A model generated the notes under the pieces. That model was not told the DNA's origin and made no database searches. It was given only the letters and a program-made list of their open reading frames with translations. Positions 25,439 to 33,840 of a stretch of 64,000 nucleotides of DNA are shown here, piece after piece (position 1 is the stretch's first letter; the number at the start of each line of letters is the position of its first letter). The DNA is from Portibacter marinus. Its GTDB lineage: Bacteria; Bacteroidota; Bacteroidia; Chitinophagales; Saprospiraceae. The DNA is taken from NCBI RefSeq assembly GCF_021533195.1, contig NZ_JAJNKB010000006.1, positions 62,001 through 126,000 on the forward strand. The letters are read 5' to 3'. The translations under genes and the position numbers were made by a program.

Positions 25439-25482
25439 CTATAGCCATGGTGGGAAATACTGGACTCGAACCAGTGACCCCC
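25424..25482 (-). repeat. Right attachment site: 59-bp direct repeat inside tRNA-Val
   Basis: Identical to 14452-14510. It covers the tRNA from just after the anticodon stem through CCA and into the terminator stem. It restores a complete tRNA next to the integrated island. Confidence 0.9.
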
Positions 25483-25525
25483 TGCTTGTAAGGCAGGTGC
25501 TCTAAACCAACTGAGCTAATCTCCC
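25448..25525 (-). tRNA. tRNA-Val (UAC anticodon)
   Basis: Cloverleaf on the minus strand: acceptor GGGAGAT pairing with ATTTCCC (one G-U), D-stem GCTC/GAGC, anticodon stem CCTGC/GCAGG with loop CTTACAA (anticodon TAC), T-stem ACTGG/CCAGT with TTCGAGT, discriminator A and encoded CCA. Without CCA it spans 25451-25525. Its 3' half is the integration target of the island. Confidence 0.96.
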
Positions 25526-25602
25526 TTATTTGCTATTGCTTAAACGAAGCCAAACTTCAACTTAAGCTGATCAAAAAGGCTTCCCTTTTTCTTAAGCGAC
25601 TG

Positions 25603-25634
25603 CAAATATAGGCTTCCTTTTTTTCTTAACCAAA
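25603..25634 (-). promoter_or_regulatory. Promoter of tRNA-Val
   Basis: On the minus strand TTTG (25631-25634), 20 bp, then TATATTTG (25603-25610) followed by CAG: an exact match to the Bacteroidota primary-sigma consensus. Transcription would start about 70 bp before the tRNA. The same TATATTTGCAG core precedes the CAT-anticodon tRNA. Confidence 0.85.
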
Positions 25635-25763
25635 TAATATTTTAAGAATTCAAAAGCTGTAATCCAGATAATTTCATACCAATGATCAAGGTATGATTAC
25701 AGCTAAAACTTAGACGCATAAGTCGTCAACTTTTTGTTACATTGGTAAATAAAAAGATAAACT

Positions 25764-27056
25764 ATGCGTATTCTAACCAACGTACTCCTTTTATTGACCA
25801 CCATCACCCTGATGACGGCTCAAGACAATGAAAAAGTAAACCAACTTGCCGAAAAATACAACAACGAAGTAATTGAACTGAGAAGACACTTTCACCAATA
25901 CCCTGAACTATCAAATAGAGAATTCAAAACTGCTGAACGTATTGCCGAAGAGCTAAGAAAACTTGGTTTGAAGCCAGATACAGGAATCGCCAAAACTGGG
26001 GTAGTAGCAGTTCTGGAAGGTGGAAAGCCGGGCCCAACTATTGGTTTGAGAGCGGATATCGATGCTCTTCCAGTTACAGAGCGCACGCCTATTGCATTCG
26101 CAAGTAAGGAGAAATCAGAATATCTCGGAAACGAAGTGGGCGTCATGCACGCCTGTGGACACGATACCCACATAGCTATGTTGCTCGGAACAGCAAAAGT
26201 CCTAACTGAAATGAAGGATGAGATTAGAGGAAAAATAGTCTTCGTTTTCCAGCCTGCGGAAGAAGGTGCACCTCCGGGAGAAGAAGGTGGAGCTAAGCTC
26301 ATGGTTAAAGAAGGACTAATAGAAAAATACGGTATAGAAGTGATGTTCGGTCAACATATTAGTTCTGGTGTGCCGGTAGGCCAGCTCGATTATAAACCTG
26401 CAGGTATCTTGGCAGCAGCAGATCGCTTTGTGATAAAAGTGAATGGGAAGCAAACGCATGGATCTCGTCCTTGGAGTGGAGTGGACCCGATAGTTACAGC
26501 TGCCCAGATCATTATAGGATTGCAGACCATCGTGAGCAGACAAGTAGACCTCACTAAAGAGGCTGCAGTAATCAGCGTAGGAAAGATCACCGGTGGTGTC
26601 CGAAACAATATTATTCCTGAGCAAGTAGAGCTCGTGGGGACCATAAGGACACTGGATACCGATATGCAGGATAAAATACATGAGAAAATAAAATCGACTG
26701 CAGAGCATATTGCCGCAAGTCAAGGTGCGACCGTGGAAGTAGAAATTAGCAAGGGCCCACCTGTGACGTTTAACGACAGAGAACTAACCCAGAAAATGCT
26801 CCCCACCCTGTTTCGCTCAGCAGGTGAGGAAAATGTGAGGGTAATTCCAGCGATCACAGGGGCCGAAGACTTCGCTTTCTATGCTCAGAAAGTGCCTAGC
26901 TTGTTTTACTTCGTAGGAGGAAGACCGCTCGATGTTGGAGAAGATGAAGCTTTTCCACATCATACTCCCGATTTTTTTATTGACGAATCAGGTCTGATTT
27001 TAGGTGTGAAGACACTGACCAATTTAGCATTGGATTACGGCGAAATGAATAATTGA
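25764..27056 (+). CDS. Exported M20-family amidohydrolase / N-acyl-amino-acid deacylase
   Basis: 430 aa with signal peptide (to about TAQ, residue 19). Metal ligands of the M20D type are visible: MHACGHDTHIAMLLG (about 128-142), FQPAEEG (about 168) and GAEDFAFY (about 375), and the lid domain carries GKQTHGSRPW. Relatives remove acyl groups from N-acyl amino acids (hippurate or IAA-amino-acid hydrolases) using two divalent metal ions. Export suggests it acts on peptides or acyl amino acids in the periplasm. The exact substrate is unknown. It begins a core region right outside the tRNA-Val island. Confidence 0.9.
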   Translation: MRILTNVLLLLTTITLMTAQDNEKVNQLAEKYNNEVIELRRHFHQYPELSNREFKTAERIAEELRKLGLKPDTGIAKTGVVAVLEGGKPGPTIGLRADIDALPVTERTPIAFASKEKSEYLGNEVGVMHACGHDTHIAMLLGTAKVLTEMKDEIRGKIVFVFQPAEEGAPPGEEGGAKLMVKEGLIEKYGIEVMFGQHISSGVPVGQLDYKPAGILAAADRFVIKVNGKQTHGSRPWSGVDPIVTAAQIIIGLQTIVSRQVDLTKEAAVISVGKITGGVRNNIIPEQVELVGTIRTLDTDMQDKIHEKIKSTAEHIAASQGATVEVEISKGPPVTFNDRELTQKMLPTLFRSAGEENVRVIPAITGAEDFAFYAQKVPSLFYFVGGRPLDVGEDEAFPHHTPDFFIDESGLILGVKTLTNLALDYGEMNN

Positions 27057-27185
27057 TGAATTAAAACTAATTGGAATAGGTAAAGATTTATCTAAGTAGA
27101 GAAAGCAACGGGCTAAAAAAATCTTCAAATATTATTGTGGTTTCAAATCTAAAATTACAGCGATATATTGGAATGTAAAATTGAC

Positions 27186-28589
27186 CTAAAAACTAACCTT
27201 TACTAGATTAAACTTGCTATTTCTTTCACTGGGAACGATGAAATCCCTCGTTGAAATTTGAACTGCTTCGCGGAAACGCAACTTTAGTTTCTGGTACTCT
27301 GTATTCATGACAATGTTTCTTTCATTATCACCAATAGGATTTAATATGTATTCACTGACAGTATTATCCTGCTTGATCTCATCATTAAAAATAAATCGTA
27401 GTTCCGTTGGCGACTTAAAAACGAAATAAGAAGAAAAAAATCCACCATCATCTTGTGAGAATTGTTTTTTCCGCAAAACTTCCTGCCAATGTAAACTTCC
27501 ATCGGGGTTAATAGCAAAAACAACCAGATCTTCATGATAATAATCCACATAGGCTCTGATATCAAAGGACTGTCTGCGACCCTCAATCATATTTGATTTT
27601 CTGGAAAATTCACGCCTCATTTCAGCAACCAACAAGATACCACCATCCTCTCTCACGATAATATCTGCTACCTCATAGTCTTCTAAAAAGGTGATTTTGC
27701 GCTTGCTGTTCTTTTCTAACTCTTTGAATAAATCAGGACCAAATGCATTGAATTTTAATTCGCCCTCTACCAACATAAAATAACCATCAGCCCTACTCCG
27801 GAACTTATCACCATATAGCCCGGCCAACACTAATCGGCTGTTGGTATTATCATAGGCCAATTGGTAGTCAATGATAAACTTATCACCAAAAGGAACGATT
27901 AATTGGGTAACTGCACCACTATTGGGATCCATATAAAAAGCCTCTATGCTTTCATTGGGCTTGCCAACTGTAAATTCGTTTCTTTGAAAAACCATTACTC
28001 CGCCACCATTATCCGAAAGCTGAATTTCTCTGAAATCACGTCTTACATATGAAAAGTCAAATGCATACGTATTTGCCCATTTGACTTCCATGTTTTCAGC
28101 ATCAAATATTAGGACTTTCATTGAATTATCGTTGTCAAAACTAAATATCCCAGCATACCGCTTATTCCTGGAAACCGTGAAATAATATTTTTGAAAGTCT
28201 AGTAAGGCATTGGTAACGTTAATCGTGGCGGTGTCCAAAAGAGCACCATTTCCATCGAATTTTCTACAAGCCAAGACCTGATCCCCTTTGCGTCTATAAC
28301 TATAGTAAAAAGTGAAGTAGTCATCACTGTTTAATAGCCCTACAACGGAAATTCTTTTTTTCTCGAATTGAAGTTCAACACTTTCTTTTTGCCACAGATT
28401 ATCATCGAAGATTTGAAGAACATGATTAAAACCTTTGTCTCTGTATAAAAGGATTTTGTCATCAACCTTGCCTAGAATGTCATATAAGTAGTCAGATCTT
28501 AAACTGATATCTTCTGATACGGTTACACTTTGGCCATTGGCATAGCCAAAAAAAGCAAAAATGCAGCAAAATGTAAAAAAGCCTTTCAT
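27186..28589 (-). CDS. Uncharacterised exported protein
   Basis: 467 aa with a signal peptide ending near GYANGQS (residue 20). The rest is beta-rich with repeated segments of the form 'strand-turn-strand' and phrases such as ILLYRDKGFNHVLQIFDD and DGSLHWQEVL, suggesting a beta-propeller-like fold, but no repeat motif is regular enough to name a family. It has no lipobox and no T9SS tail. It sits 32 bp after the acidic small protein gene in the same direction. Function unknown. Confidence 0.7.
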   Translation of the reverse strand: MKGFFTFCCIFAFFGYANGQSVTVSEDISLRSDYLYDILGKVDDKILLYRDKGFNHVLQIFDDNLWQKESVELQFEKKRISVVGLLNSDDYFTFYYSYRRKGDQVLACRKFDGNGALLDTATINVTNALLDFQKYYFTVSRNKRYAGIFSFDNDNSMKVLIFDAENMEVKWANTYAFDFSYVRRDFREIQLSDNGGGVMVFQRNEFTVGKPNESIEAFYMDPNSGAVTQLIVPFGDKFIIDYQLAYDNTNSRLVLAGLYGDKFRSRADGYFMLVEGELKFNAFGPDLFKELEKNSKRKITFLEDYEVADIIVREDGGILLVAEMRREFSRKSNMIEGRRQSFDIRAYVDYYHEDLVVFAINPDGSLHWQEVLRKKQFSQDDGGFFSSYFVFKSPTELRFIFNDEIKQDNTVSEYILNPIGDNERNIVMNTEYQKLKLRFREAVQISTRDFIVPSERNSKFNLVKVSF

Positions 28590-28621
28590 ATCATCAAGTT
28601 AAAAAATAAACGTCGAAACCC

Positions 28622-29095
28622 TTAATATTGTTGGTCAAGGACGTCGATAAATGATTTTAATGAAACAAAAATCACATTTCGGCCGATGGAGGAAAGTTCG
28701 TATTCTTCATCCTCCATCAACGCATCTTCTACAAAGGCGAGTAAATCTTCCTGAGGGTAACCATCAAAGAAAAAGTCTGCAATTTGTTTAGTGGTCTTAA
28801 ATTTATTTTGGTCAACGATGGTCCAGTTTTTCTCATCAACTTCCTGAATTTCTTCTAAAGTAACGGTATCGATTTCTGGATATTCCCTTGTAACGCTGTG
28901 GTAGATGATCATTGAAAGGTAAAAGAGCATGCTTTTTTCCTGCTCTTCCAGTACGTCAAAACCCTCAGATAGTAAAAAAGCAAGTAGAAAAGGCTGTGCT
29001 TCTGAAAACTCGAGCATTTTTTCCTCGAAAACCTCATTTTGATCAGAAATTTCATCGATCACAGGATTGATGGTGTCTTCACTAATGAACTTCAT
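28622..29095 (-). CDS. Uncharacterised acidic cytoplasmic protein
   Basis: 157 aa, strongly acidic, mostly helical, no signal peptide. Segments FSEAQPFLLAFLLSEGF and EQEKSMLFYLSMIIYHSV look like packed helices. No family is recognised. Its start overlaps the 3' end of the AstE-like gene by 14 bp, so it is translated from the same mRNA and may belong to the same process. A regulatory or scaffold role is possible; nothing in the sequence settles it. Confidence 0.7.
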   Translation of the reverse strand: MKFISEDTINPVIDEISDQNEVFEEKMLEFSEAQPFLLAFLLSEGFDVLEEQEKSMLFYLSMIIYHSVTREYPEIDTVTLEEIQEVDEKNWTIVDQNKFKTTKQIADFFFDGYPQEDLLAFVEDALMEDEEYELSSIGRNVIFVSLKSFIDVLDQQY

Positions 29096-30014
29096 TTCTT
29101 TCGATTTTTTTTAGTAAAAAGAATCCGTCTTCCCCCTGGCTTTGGTATAAAGGCATAAGAATATAGCCATCCTCAGGTATGATAATATCTCCGTTCGCAT
29201 CTGTAGCGACGACTTCTCCCTTTTGAACTCTCTGAAAATTAGCATAACCCGGATTCATCCTAAAGCCATCCCCATGTTTCACGGAGTGCTTCATCACCAT
29301 TCTTGCCAGGGCTGGCAGGTCTTCAGAAAAGGTTTTAAGGAGTAGATCATGTCGACTTTCCACATCGTCATCCTTGACACAACCAAGTGATCTGAGGGCT
29401 GCAATCACGGCTGCAACTGCCAGCGTAACGGCATTGGGATCATCATGTTGTCCGGATTCAAAAACAATAGCCTTGGTAGGAACGCCGAGTTTTTCAGAAG
29501 TAAAATATTGCATGGTGGTACCCTTGACCCTTTTGGCCATTCCCCTTATAATAGGGGCATGCATGGACAAAGCTACTTTAAGACTTTTATTGTGCTCTGG
29601 TACGATCGTGAAAATCCCACCTGGAGAGGAGGTCGTGTGTAAATCTAATATCAATAATTTATTTGGTTGATATTCAGTAATTTCTTTCTTTACCAACTGA
29701 ATAATCTCGATGGCTTCTTTGTCTTCGGCAAATTCAGGGAACGCCAATTTATTTAATCGTGCACCCAGGAAATTTCTATTAAGATCTTTATCAATAAATC
29801 TTTTTCCTTCCTCTATTGCTTGCAAATTACCGCGAATGGCCACAAATTTGCCTCGATAGGTGAATTCAGGATTTCTGATGGGTTCTCTTCTTAACATTTT
29901 CAAGACCCTTTCAAGCGCAGTGATACCGGCCACCTCGTTTCCGTGAATTCCACCGATACATATGACCAGTGGTCCCCTATCTTCTCCGATATATTCCCCT
30001 ATCTTTCTTTCCAT
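29082..30014 (-). CDS. Succinylglutamate desuccinylase / aspartoacylase family protein
   Basis: 310 aa from the ATG at 30014, which overlaps the preceding stop (TAATG). Zinc-site pattern GGIHGNEVAG (His and Glu), then a downstream DLHTTSSPGG with the third His ligand, and ESGQHDDP typical of AstE/AspA-type M14-like enzymes. Members deacylate N-acyl amino acids, but many uncharacterised relatives exist. A longer frame to 30044 would run into the glycosylase gene and is not preferred. It sits between the AlkA-like gene and the acidic protein gene, in one operon. Confidence 0.85.
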   Translation of the reverse strand: MERKIGEYIGEDRGPLVICIGGIHGNEVAGITALERVLKMLRREPIRNPEFTYRGKFVAIRGNLQAIEEGKRFIDKDLNRNFLGARLNKLAFPEFAEDKEAIEIIQLVKKEITEYQPNKLLILDLHTTSSPGGIFTIVPEHNKSLKVALSMHAPIIRGMAKRVKGTTMQYFTSEKLGVPTKAIVFESGQHDDPNAVTLAVAAVIAALRSLGCVKDDDVESRHDLLLKTFSEDLPALARMVMKHSVKHGDGFRMNPGYANFQRVQKGEVVATDANGDIIIPEDGYILMPLYQSQGEDGFFLLKKIERNEVH

Positions 30015-30667
30015 TATGACATTCCAAGATTTCTCCAGCGCCACAAATATAAGGAAGCGAATGATCTGAAAGGTCGCCAGGCTTCAGCTATTTCTAATAG
30101 TTGCTGATTGATTTTCTGTTTCTCTCCTGTCAAATTATATAGATCAATAGCACTGTTCCGCACACCTAAATCAAGTATAGGAAATACATCTCTGCGGGCC
30201 AGGCAAAAAATGAGCACCATTTGAACGGTCCAAACTCCTACACCCTTGATAGCCGTCAGCTCCTTAATAATTTGGTCATTTGATTTCTTATGCCAATGCT
30301 GCGGTTCTACGGAATTGGTTTTGAAATGTTCCGCCACATTACTGATATACCTGACTTTGGCATTGGATAACCCCAGGCTTCTGAGGCTTTCAAAATCAAC
30401 TGCTAATAATTGATCAGGTGATGGTGAATTACCATCGAAATGATTTAAAAATCGGCTATAGATGGCATCGGCAGCTTTGGTAGATAACTGCTGAGATATG
30501 ATCGAGGAGTAAAGATAGGCGTTCACATCTCCATCGAAAAAGGGTACATCAATTTCAATGTGGATGATCCTACGCATGACAGGATCTTTTTGTAAAACCT
30601 CCTTTGCTTGTGCTAATGAAGCCATGATCTTTTTTTTTGATACTCTAATAGTCATATTGGTAGTCAA
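30014..30667 (-). CDS. AlkA-like DNA-3-methyladenine glycosylase (HhH-GPD)
   Basis: 217 aa (an ATG at 30655 gives MTIRVSKKK and is equally possible). The helix-hairpin-helix is KGVGVWTVQMV (about residues 143-155), followed by the catalytic Asp in FPILDLGVR. This is the HhH-GPD fold of AlkA-type glycosylases, which excise alkylated purines; the N-terminal AlkA domain is absent, as in the short 3-methyladenine glycosylase 2 type. First gene of a three-gene operon whose other members are not repair genes. Confidence 0.88.
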   Translation of the reverse strand: MTTNMTIRVSKKKIMASLAQAKEVLQKDPVMRRIIHIEIDVPFFDGDVNAYLYSSIISQQLSTKAADAIYSRFLNHFDGNSPSPDQLLAVDFESLRSLGLSNAKVRYISNVAEHFKTNSVEPQHWHKKSNDQIIKELTAIKGVGVWTVQMVLIFCLARRDVFPILDLGVRNSAIDLYNLTGEKQKINQQLLEIAEAWRPFRSFASLYLWRWRNLGMS

Positions 30668-30758
30668 CGATTACCGTGCCGCATGAAAAGCATGCTTACA
30701 TCTCTTTACAGATTTTGGCATAAGGTTTGCAATTCAAGTAAACATAACATGATAGAGT

Positions 30759-31319
30759 ATGAAGTTAGTTAGTTTACTGTTAATAATGATAACTATTTGC
30801 AGCTTTAAAGTCACAGATGCGGTGACTCATTCTTACATCGATACCTATAGAGATTTAGCGATTATAGAGATGTATAGAACAGGAGTACCTGCAAGTATAA
30901 CACTTGCTCAAGCCATCCATGAATCTGCAAGCGGAACCAGTAATCTGGCAAGTAATTCTAATAATCACTTTGGCATTAAGTGCAAGTCCTACTGGAGAGG
31001 TAGATCATACTATCATGTAGATGATGACCGGAACAATCGTGGTGAATTAATAGAATCGTGCTTTAGAGCATATGATTTTGTGGAGGATTCATTTATCGAT
31101 CACTCTAACTTTTTAAAGTACTCCGCTCACTATCAAAAGTTGTTTCAACTTAAAAGAAATGACCACATTGGCTGGGCGAACGGTTTAAAGGAATGTGGTT
31201 ACGCTACAGACAAGCGGTATACGCAAAAATTGATAAGAATAATTGAAAAATATAATCTGGCAGTCTATGATTCCTGGGAAGATCCAAGAAACTGGAATGT
31301 CAGTTCAAGAGCTAACTAA
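30759..31319 (+). CDS. Exported peptidoglycan glucosaminidase (GH73-like)
   Basis: 186 aa with a signal peptide (to about residue 20). Glucosaminidase-domain pattern: ITLAQAIHESASGTSNLA with the catalytic Glu, SNNHFGIKCK, then FRAYDFVEDSFIDHSNFL and the C-terminal CGYATDKRYTQKLIRIIEKY. This is the PF01832 type found in autolysins and flagellar FlgJ. It likely trims peptidoglycan in the periplasm. There is no LysM or cell-wall-binding domain, so it is a compact single-domain form. Divergent from the glycosylase operon. Confidence 0.9.
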   Translation: MKLVSLLLIMITICSFKVTDAVTHSYIDTYRDLAIIEMYRTGVPASITLAQAIHESASGTSNLASNSNNHFGIKCKSYWRGRSYYHVDDDRNNRGELIESCFRAYDFVEDSFIDHSNFLKYSAHYQKLFQLKRNDHIGWANGLKECGYATDKRYTQKLIRIIEKYNLAVYDSWEDPRNWNVSSRAN

Positions 31320-31396
31320 CTCGATCGGCAGCAAAGCGGCTGGGGAGGACAATAAACCAATCTTGAGGATGAGCAATTATCCTAGATGAGCAAATT

Positions 31397-32461
31397 TTAT
31401 TTGTTTTCTTCTTCTTCGGTTCGCTTTTGCTGTTTTTGTTTGTGCAGGGAATTGGCCTCTAGTTCTTGAAACTCTTTTCTGTATCTGGCGATATCAACAG
31501 CCAGTTTTAAAGCATTTACAAAAGAAGATTCATTGGCCTCCGATTTTCCGGCTATCTCATATCCTGTTCCATGATCCGGTGATGTTCTGATGACATTAAG
31601 ACCGGCTGTGTAATTGATACCCTGACCAAAGGATAAAGCTTTAAACCCCACTAAGCCCTGATCGTGATACATACTCAAAATGGCATCAAACTTTTTATAC
31701 TTTCCAGAACCAAAAAAGCCATCCGCAGCAAACGGCCCGTAAACCAAGTGGCCACTTTTCTTAAGTTTGATGAGCACAGGATTAATAACTTTGTCTTCTT
31801 CATCTCCCAATAAGCCTTCATCACCCGCATGCGGATTAAGTCCCAAAACAGCAATAGTAGGTTTGGTTATTCCAAAATCGTTCCTACATGTGTGATAGAG
31901 TGCTATCAATTTTTCTTCGACTAGTTCTGGTGTGATGGATGCAGCTACTTCAGCAAGAGGCATGTGAGCGGTGACCAGGCCCAATCTCATAGATTCTGAA
32001 ACCATGAGCATTAGTGAGGATTCAGCACCGGCTCTTTCTGTCACATATTCGGTGTGGCCCGGATAAGGAAAGTTTGCCATTTTCATCGTTTTCTTATTGA
32101 TCGGAGCGGTAACCAATGCATCGATTTTACTTTCGACCAAATCTTTGACAGCTTTATCAAGGGCGATGTAAGCGTATTTGCCTCCATTTTCTTCCTGTAG
32201 GCCTGGATTGATATGAACAGTGTCCTGCCAACAATTAATAATATTCACCTTTTCTTCTTGAGCCCTTTCCACATCTGAACAATTGGAATAAGAAATGTCA
32301 GAATTCAGAATGTTCTTATAATAGGATATAACCTTTGATGAGCCATATACTATAGGGGTTATGTTTTTAAGTAAGTTTTGGTGAGATAGCGCTTTTATGA
32401 TGACCTCAGGACCGATGCCATTAATGTCTCCTATGCTGATGCCTACTTTGATATTCTCCAT
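31397..32461 (-). CDS. pdxA: 4-hydroxythreonine-4-phosphate dehydrogenase
   Basis: 354 aa from the ATG at 32461 (MENIKVGISIGDINGIGPE). The longer frame to 32551 adds an unlikely N-terminus. Family signatures: GDINGIGPEV, PINKKTMKMANFPYPGHTE with the metal His, GLNPHAGDEGLLG, and the C-terminal TSPDHGTGYEIAGK. It makes 3-amino-2-oxopropyl phosphate for vitamin B6 synthesis using NAD and a divalent metal. The last ~20 residues are a charged Lys/Glu tail. No other pdx gene is in the window. Confidence 0.94.
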   Translation of the reverse strand: MENIKVGISIGDINGIGPEVIIKALSHQNLLKNITPIVYGSSKVISYYKNILNSDISYSNCSDVERAQEEKVNIINCWQDTVHINPGLQEENGGKYAYIALDKAVKDLVESKIDALVTAPINKKTMKMANFPYPGHTEYVTERAGAESSLMLMVSESMRLGLVTAHMPLAEVAASITPELVEEKLIALYHTCRNDFGITKPTIAVLGLNPHAGDEGLLGDEEDKVINPVLIKLKKSGHLVYGPFAADGFFGSGKYKKFDAILSMYHDQGLVGFKALSFGQGINYTAGLNVIRTSPDHGTGYEIAGKSEANESSFVNALKLAVDIARYRKEFQELEANSLHKQKQQKRTEEEENK

Positions 32462-32594
32462 ATCGGCAAACTTAACGATTTCTCTATAATTCACATGTAA
32501 AGCCTTATGAATTCTTATCTTCGTTGCAAATTTAAAAATTGGGAAATTCACAATACAAGAATGAACTATTCAACTGTAAGCCAATTTACTTAAT

Positions 32595-32629
32595 CGTAAA
32601 TCGTAAATCGTAAATCGTAAATCGTAAAT
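32595..32629 (+). repeat. Five tandem 7-bp units running into the rsmA start codon
   Basis: The unit CGTAAAT occurs five times without a break, from 32595 to 32629. The last unit supplies the A and T of the rsmA ATG (32628-32630). The repeat is outside the coding region apart from those two bases, so a change in number would not shift the frame but would alter the leader. Confidence 0.93.
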
Positions 32630-33401
32630 GGGTTACAAGGCTAAAAAATCATACGGCCAACATTTCTTAACAGACTTGCACCTCGCAGATCAGATCGTAG
32701 AAGCACTTACTTATACGGACGGCATGAATGTCTTAGAAGTAGGTCCCGGGCAAGGTGTACTGACTGAGAAGCTAAAGCGCAAAGGCATCAACCTGAAGCT
32801 AATAGAGGCCGACATGGATATGGTTACGGTTTTGCATAAGAAGTTTCCTGATATGGAGGGTCAGATTATCCATTTTGATTTTCTAAAGGCTGACCTTAGA
32901 AGAGTATTCGACCATGAACCGTTAGCTGTTATCGGTAACTTTCCTTATAACATCTCCTCTCAAATAGTCTTCAGAATTATTAAATATTTTGAGCTGGTTC
33001 CTGAAATGGTGGGCATGTTCCAATGGGAGGTAGCTCAAAGGATCGTCAGTGAGCCCGGAAGTAAGAAGTATGGCGTGATCAGTGTTTTAACCCAAGCCAT
33101 TTATGAAGGAGAATTACTTTTTAAAGTACCCCCTAATGTTTTTAATCCTCCTCCAAAAGTGGATTCAGGAGTCATCAAATTGACCAGAAAAAAGAATTTA
33201 GAGTTTGACTACAATAGATCCTTATTCAAGCACATTGTCAAAACAGCATTCAATCAAAGACGAAAGATGCTAAGAAATACCCTGAAATCTATGGTGCAAA
33301 AAACCAATTTCCAAAATGATGAGTTATTAATGAAAAGACCGGAACAATTATCAGTTCAGGATTATATATATCTAACAAAAAATTTAGACCATGAGTCTTG
33401 A
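32628..33401 (+). CDS. rsmA: 16S rRNA (adenine-N6) dimethyltransferase RsmA/KsgA
   Basis: 257 aa. SAM-binding motif LEVGPGQGVLT (about 37-48), acidic loop LIEAD, and the catalytic NFPYNISSQIVF (about 105-116). The C-terminal part, KTAFNQRRKMLRNTLK, is the family's rRNA-binding helix. It dimethylates the two adenines of the 3' terminal hairpin of 16S rRNA, a late step of small-subunit assembly. The start codon lies at the end of a 7-bp repeat array. The 3' end overlaps the YqeY-like gene by 11 bp. Confidence 0.95.
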   Translation: MGYKAKKSYGQHFLTDLHLADQIVEALTYTDGMNVLEVGPGQGVLTEKLKRKGINLKLIEADMDMVTVLHKKFPDMEGQIIHFDFLKADLRRVFDHEPLAVIGNFPYNISSQIVFRIIKYFELVPEMVGMFQWEVAQRIVSEPGSKKYGVISVLTQAIYEGELLFKVPPNVFNPPPKVDSGVIKLTRKKNLEFDYNRSLFKHIVKTAFNQRRKMLRNTLKSMVQKTNFQNDELLMKRPEQLSVQDYIYLTKNLDHES

Positions 33402-33840
33402 AACAAAGTTGATGACCGACCTTAAAGCGGCCATGAAGTCAAAGGATCAGCCTGCACTTAGAAGTATAAGAGCGATAAAAGCAGCCATATTATTAATGAA
33501 AACCGATGGTAGCGGAAAAGAAGTAGATGAAGCTGCTGAGATTAAGTTGCTCCAAAAATTAGTTAAACAAAGAAAGGATTCTTTAGAAATCTATGAAAAA
33601 CAGGGGAGGGATGATTTGGCTCAAACAGAGAGGGAAGAAATAGAAGTGATTGAAAAATATCTGCCCGCGCAATTGTCAGAGGAAGAAATAAGGATTCACG
33701 TTAAAGAAGTAATTGCACAGACAGGAGCCTCCGGAATGAAAGATATGGGCAAAGTGATGGGTGCGGCCAACAAGAGATTAGCCGGAAAAGCAGACGGTAA
33801 GACCATTGCCAGTGTAGTGAAGGAAGAGTTAAACAATTAG
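33391..33840 (+). CDS. GatB/YqeY-like domain protein
   Basis: 149 aa: KAAMKSKDQPALRSIRAIKAAILLMK at the start, ERDDLAQTEREEIEVIEKYLP-like segment in the middle, and GMKDMGKVMGAANKRLAGKADG at the end, which is the YqeY family (homologous to the C-terminal tRNA-binding part of GatB). Its role is uncertain; relation to aminoacyl-tRNA amidation is inferred from homology only. It starts inside the rsmA 3' end and so is translationally coupled. Its stop overlaps the convergent TrpF-like gene by 4 bp. Confidence 0.9.
   Translation: MSLETKLMTDLKAAMKSKDQPALRSIRAIKAAILLMKTDGSGKEVDEAAEIKLLQKLVKQRKDSLEIYEKQGRDDLAQTEREEIEVIEKYLPAQLSEEEIRIHVKEVIAQTGASGMKDMGKVMGAANKRLAGKADGKTIASVVKEELNN

Larger units (their letters stand above)
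14452..25482. mobile_element. tRNA-Val-integrated genomic island (about 11 kb)
   Basis: The stretch is bounded by 59-bp perfect direct repeats, one of which completes a full tRNA-Val gene; this is the classic footprint of site-specific integration into a tRNA 3' end. The unit of one repeat plus interior is 10,972 bp. It carries a complete tyrosine recombinase near the tRNA end, a truncated one at the other end, two surface-protein gene pairs and nested insertion sequences. No relaxase, conjugation, replication or phage structural genes are visible, so it is a small non-conjugative island that may depend on its own recombinase for excision. Confidence 0.8.

Noticed and set aside
32595-32629. 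Possible CRISPR array
   Set aside because: The units are 7 bp, contiguous and without spacers; this is a simple tandem repeat.
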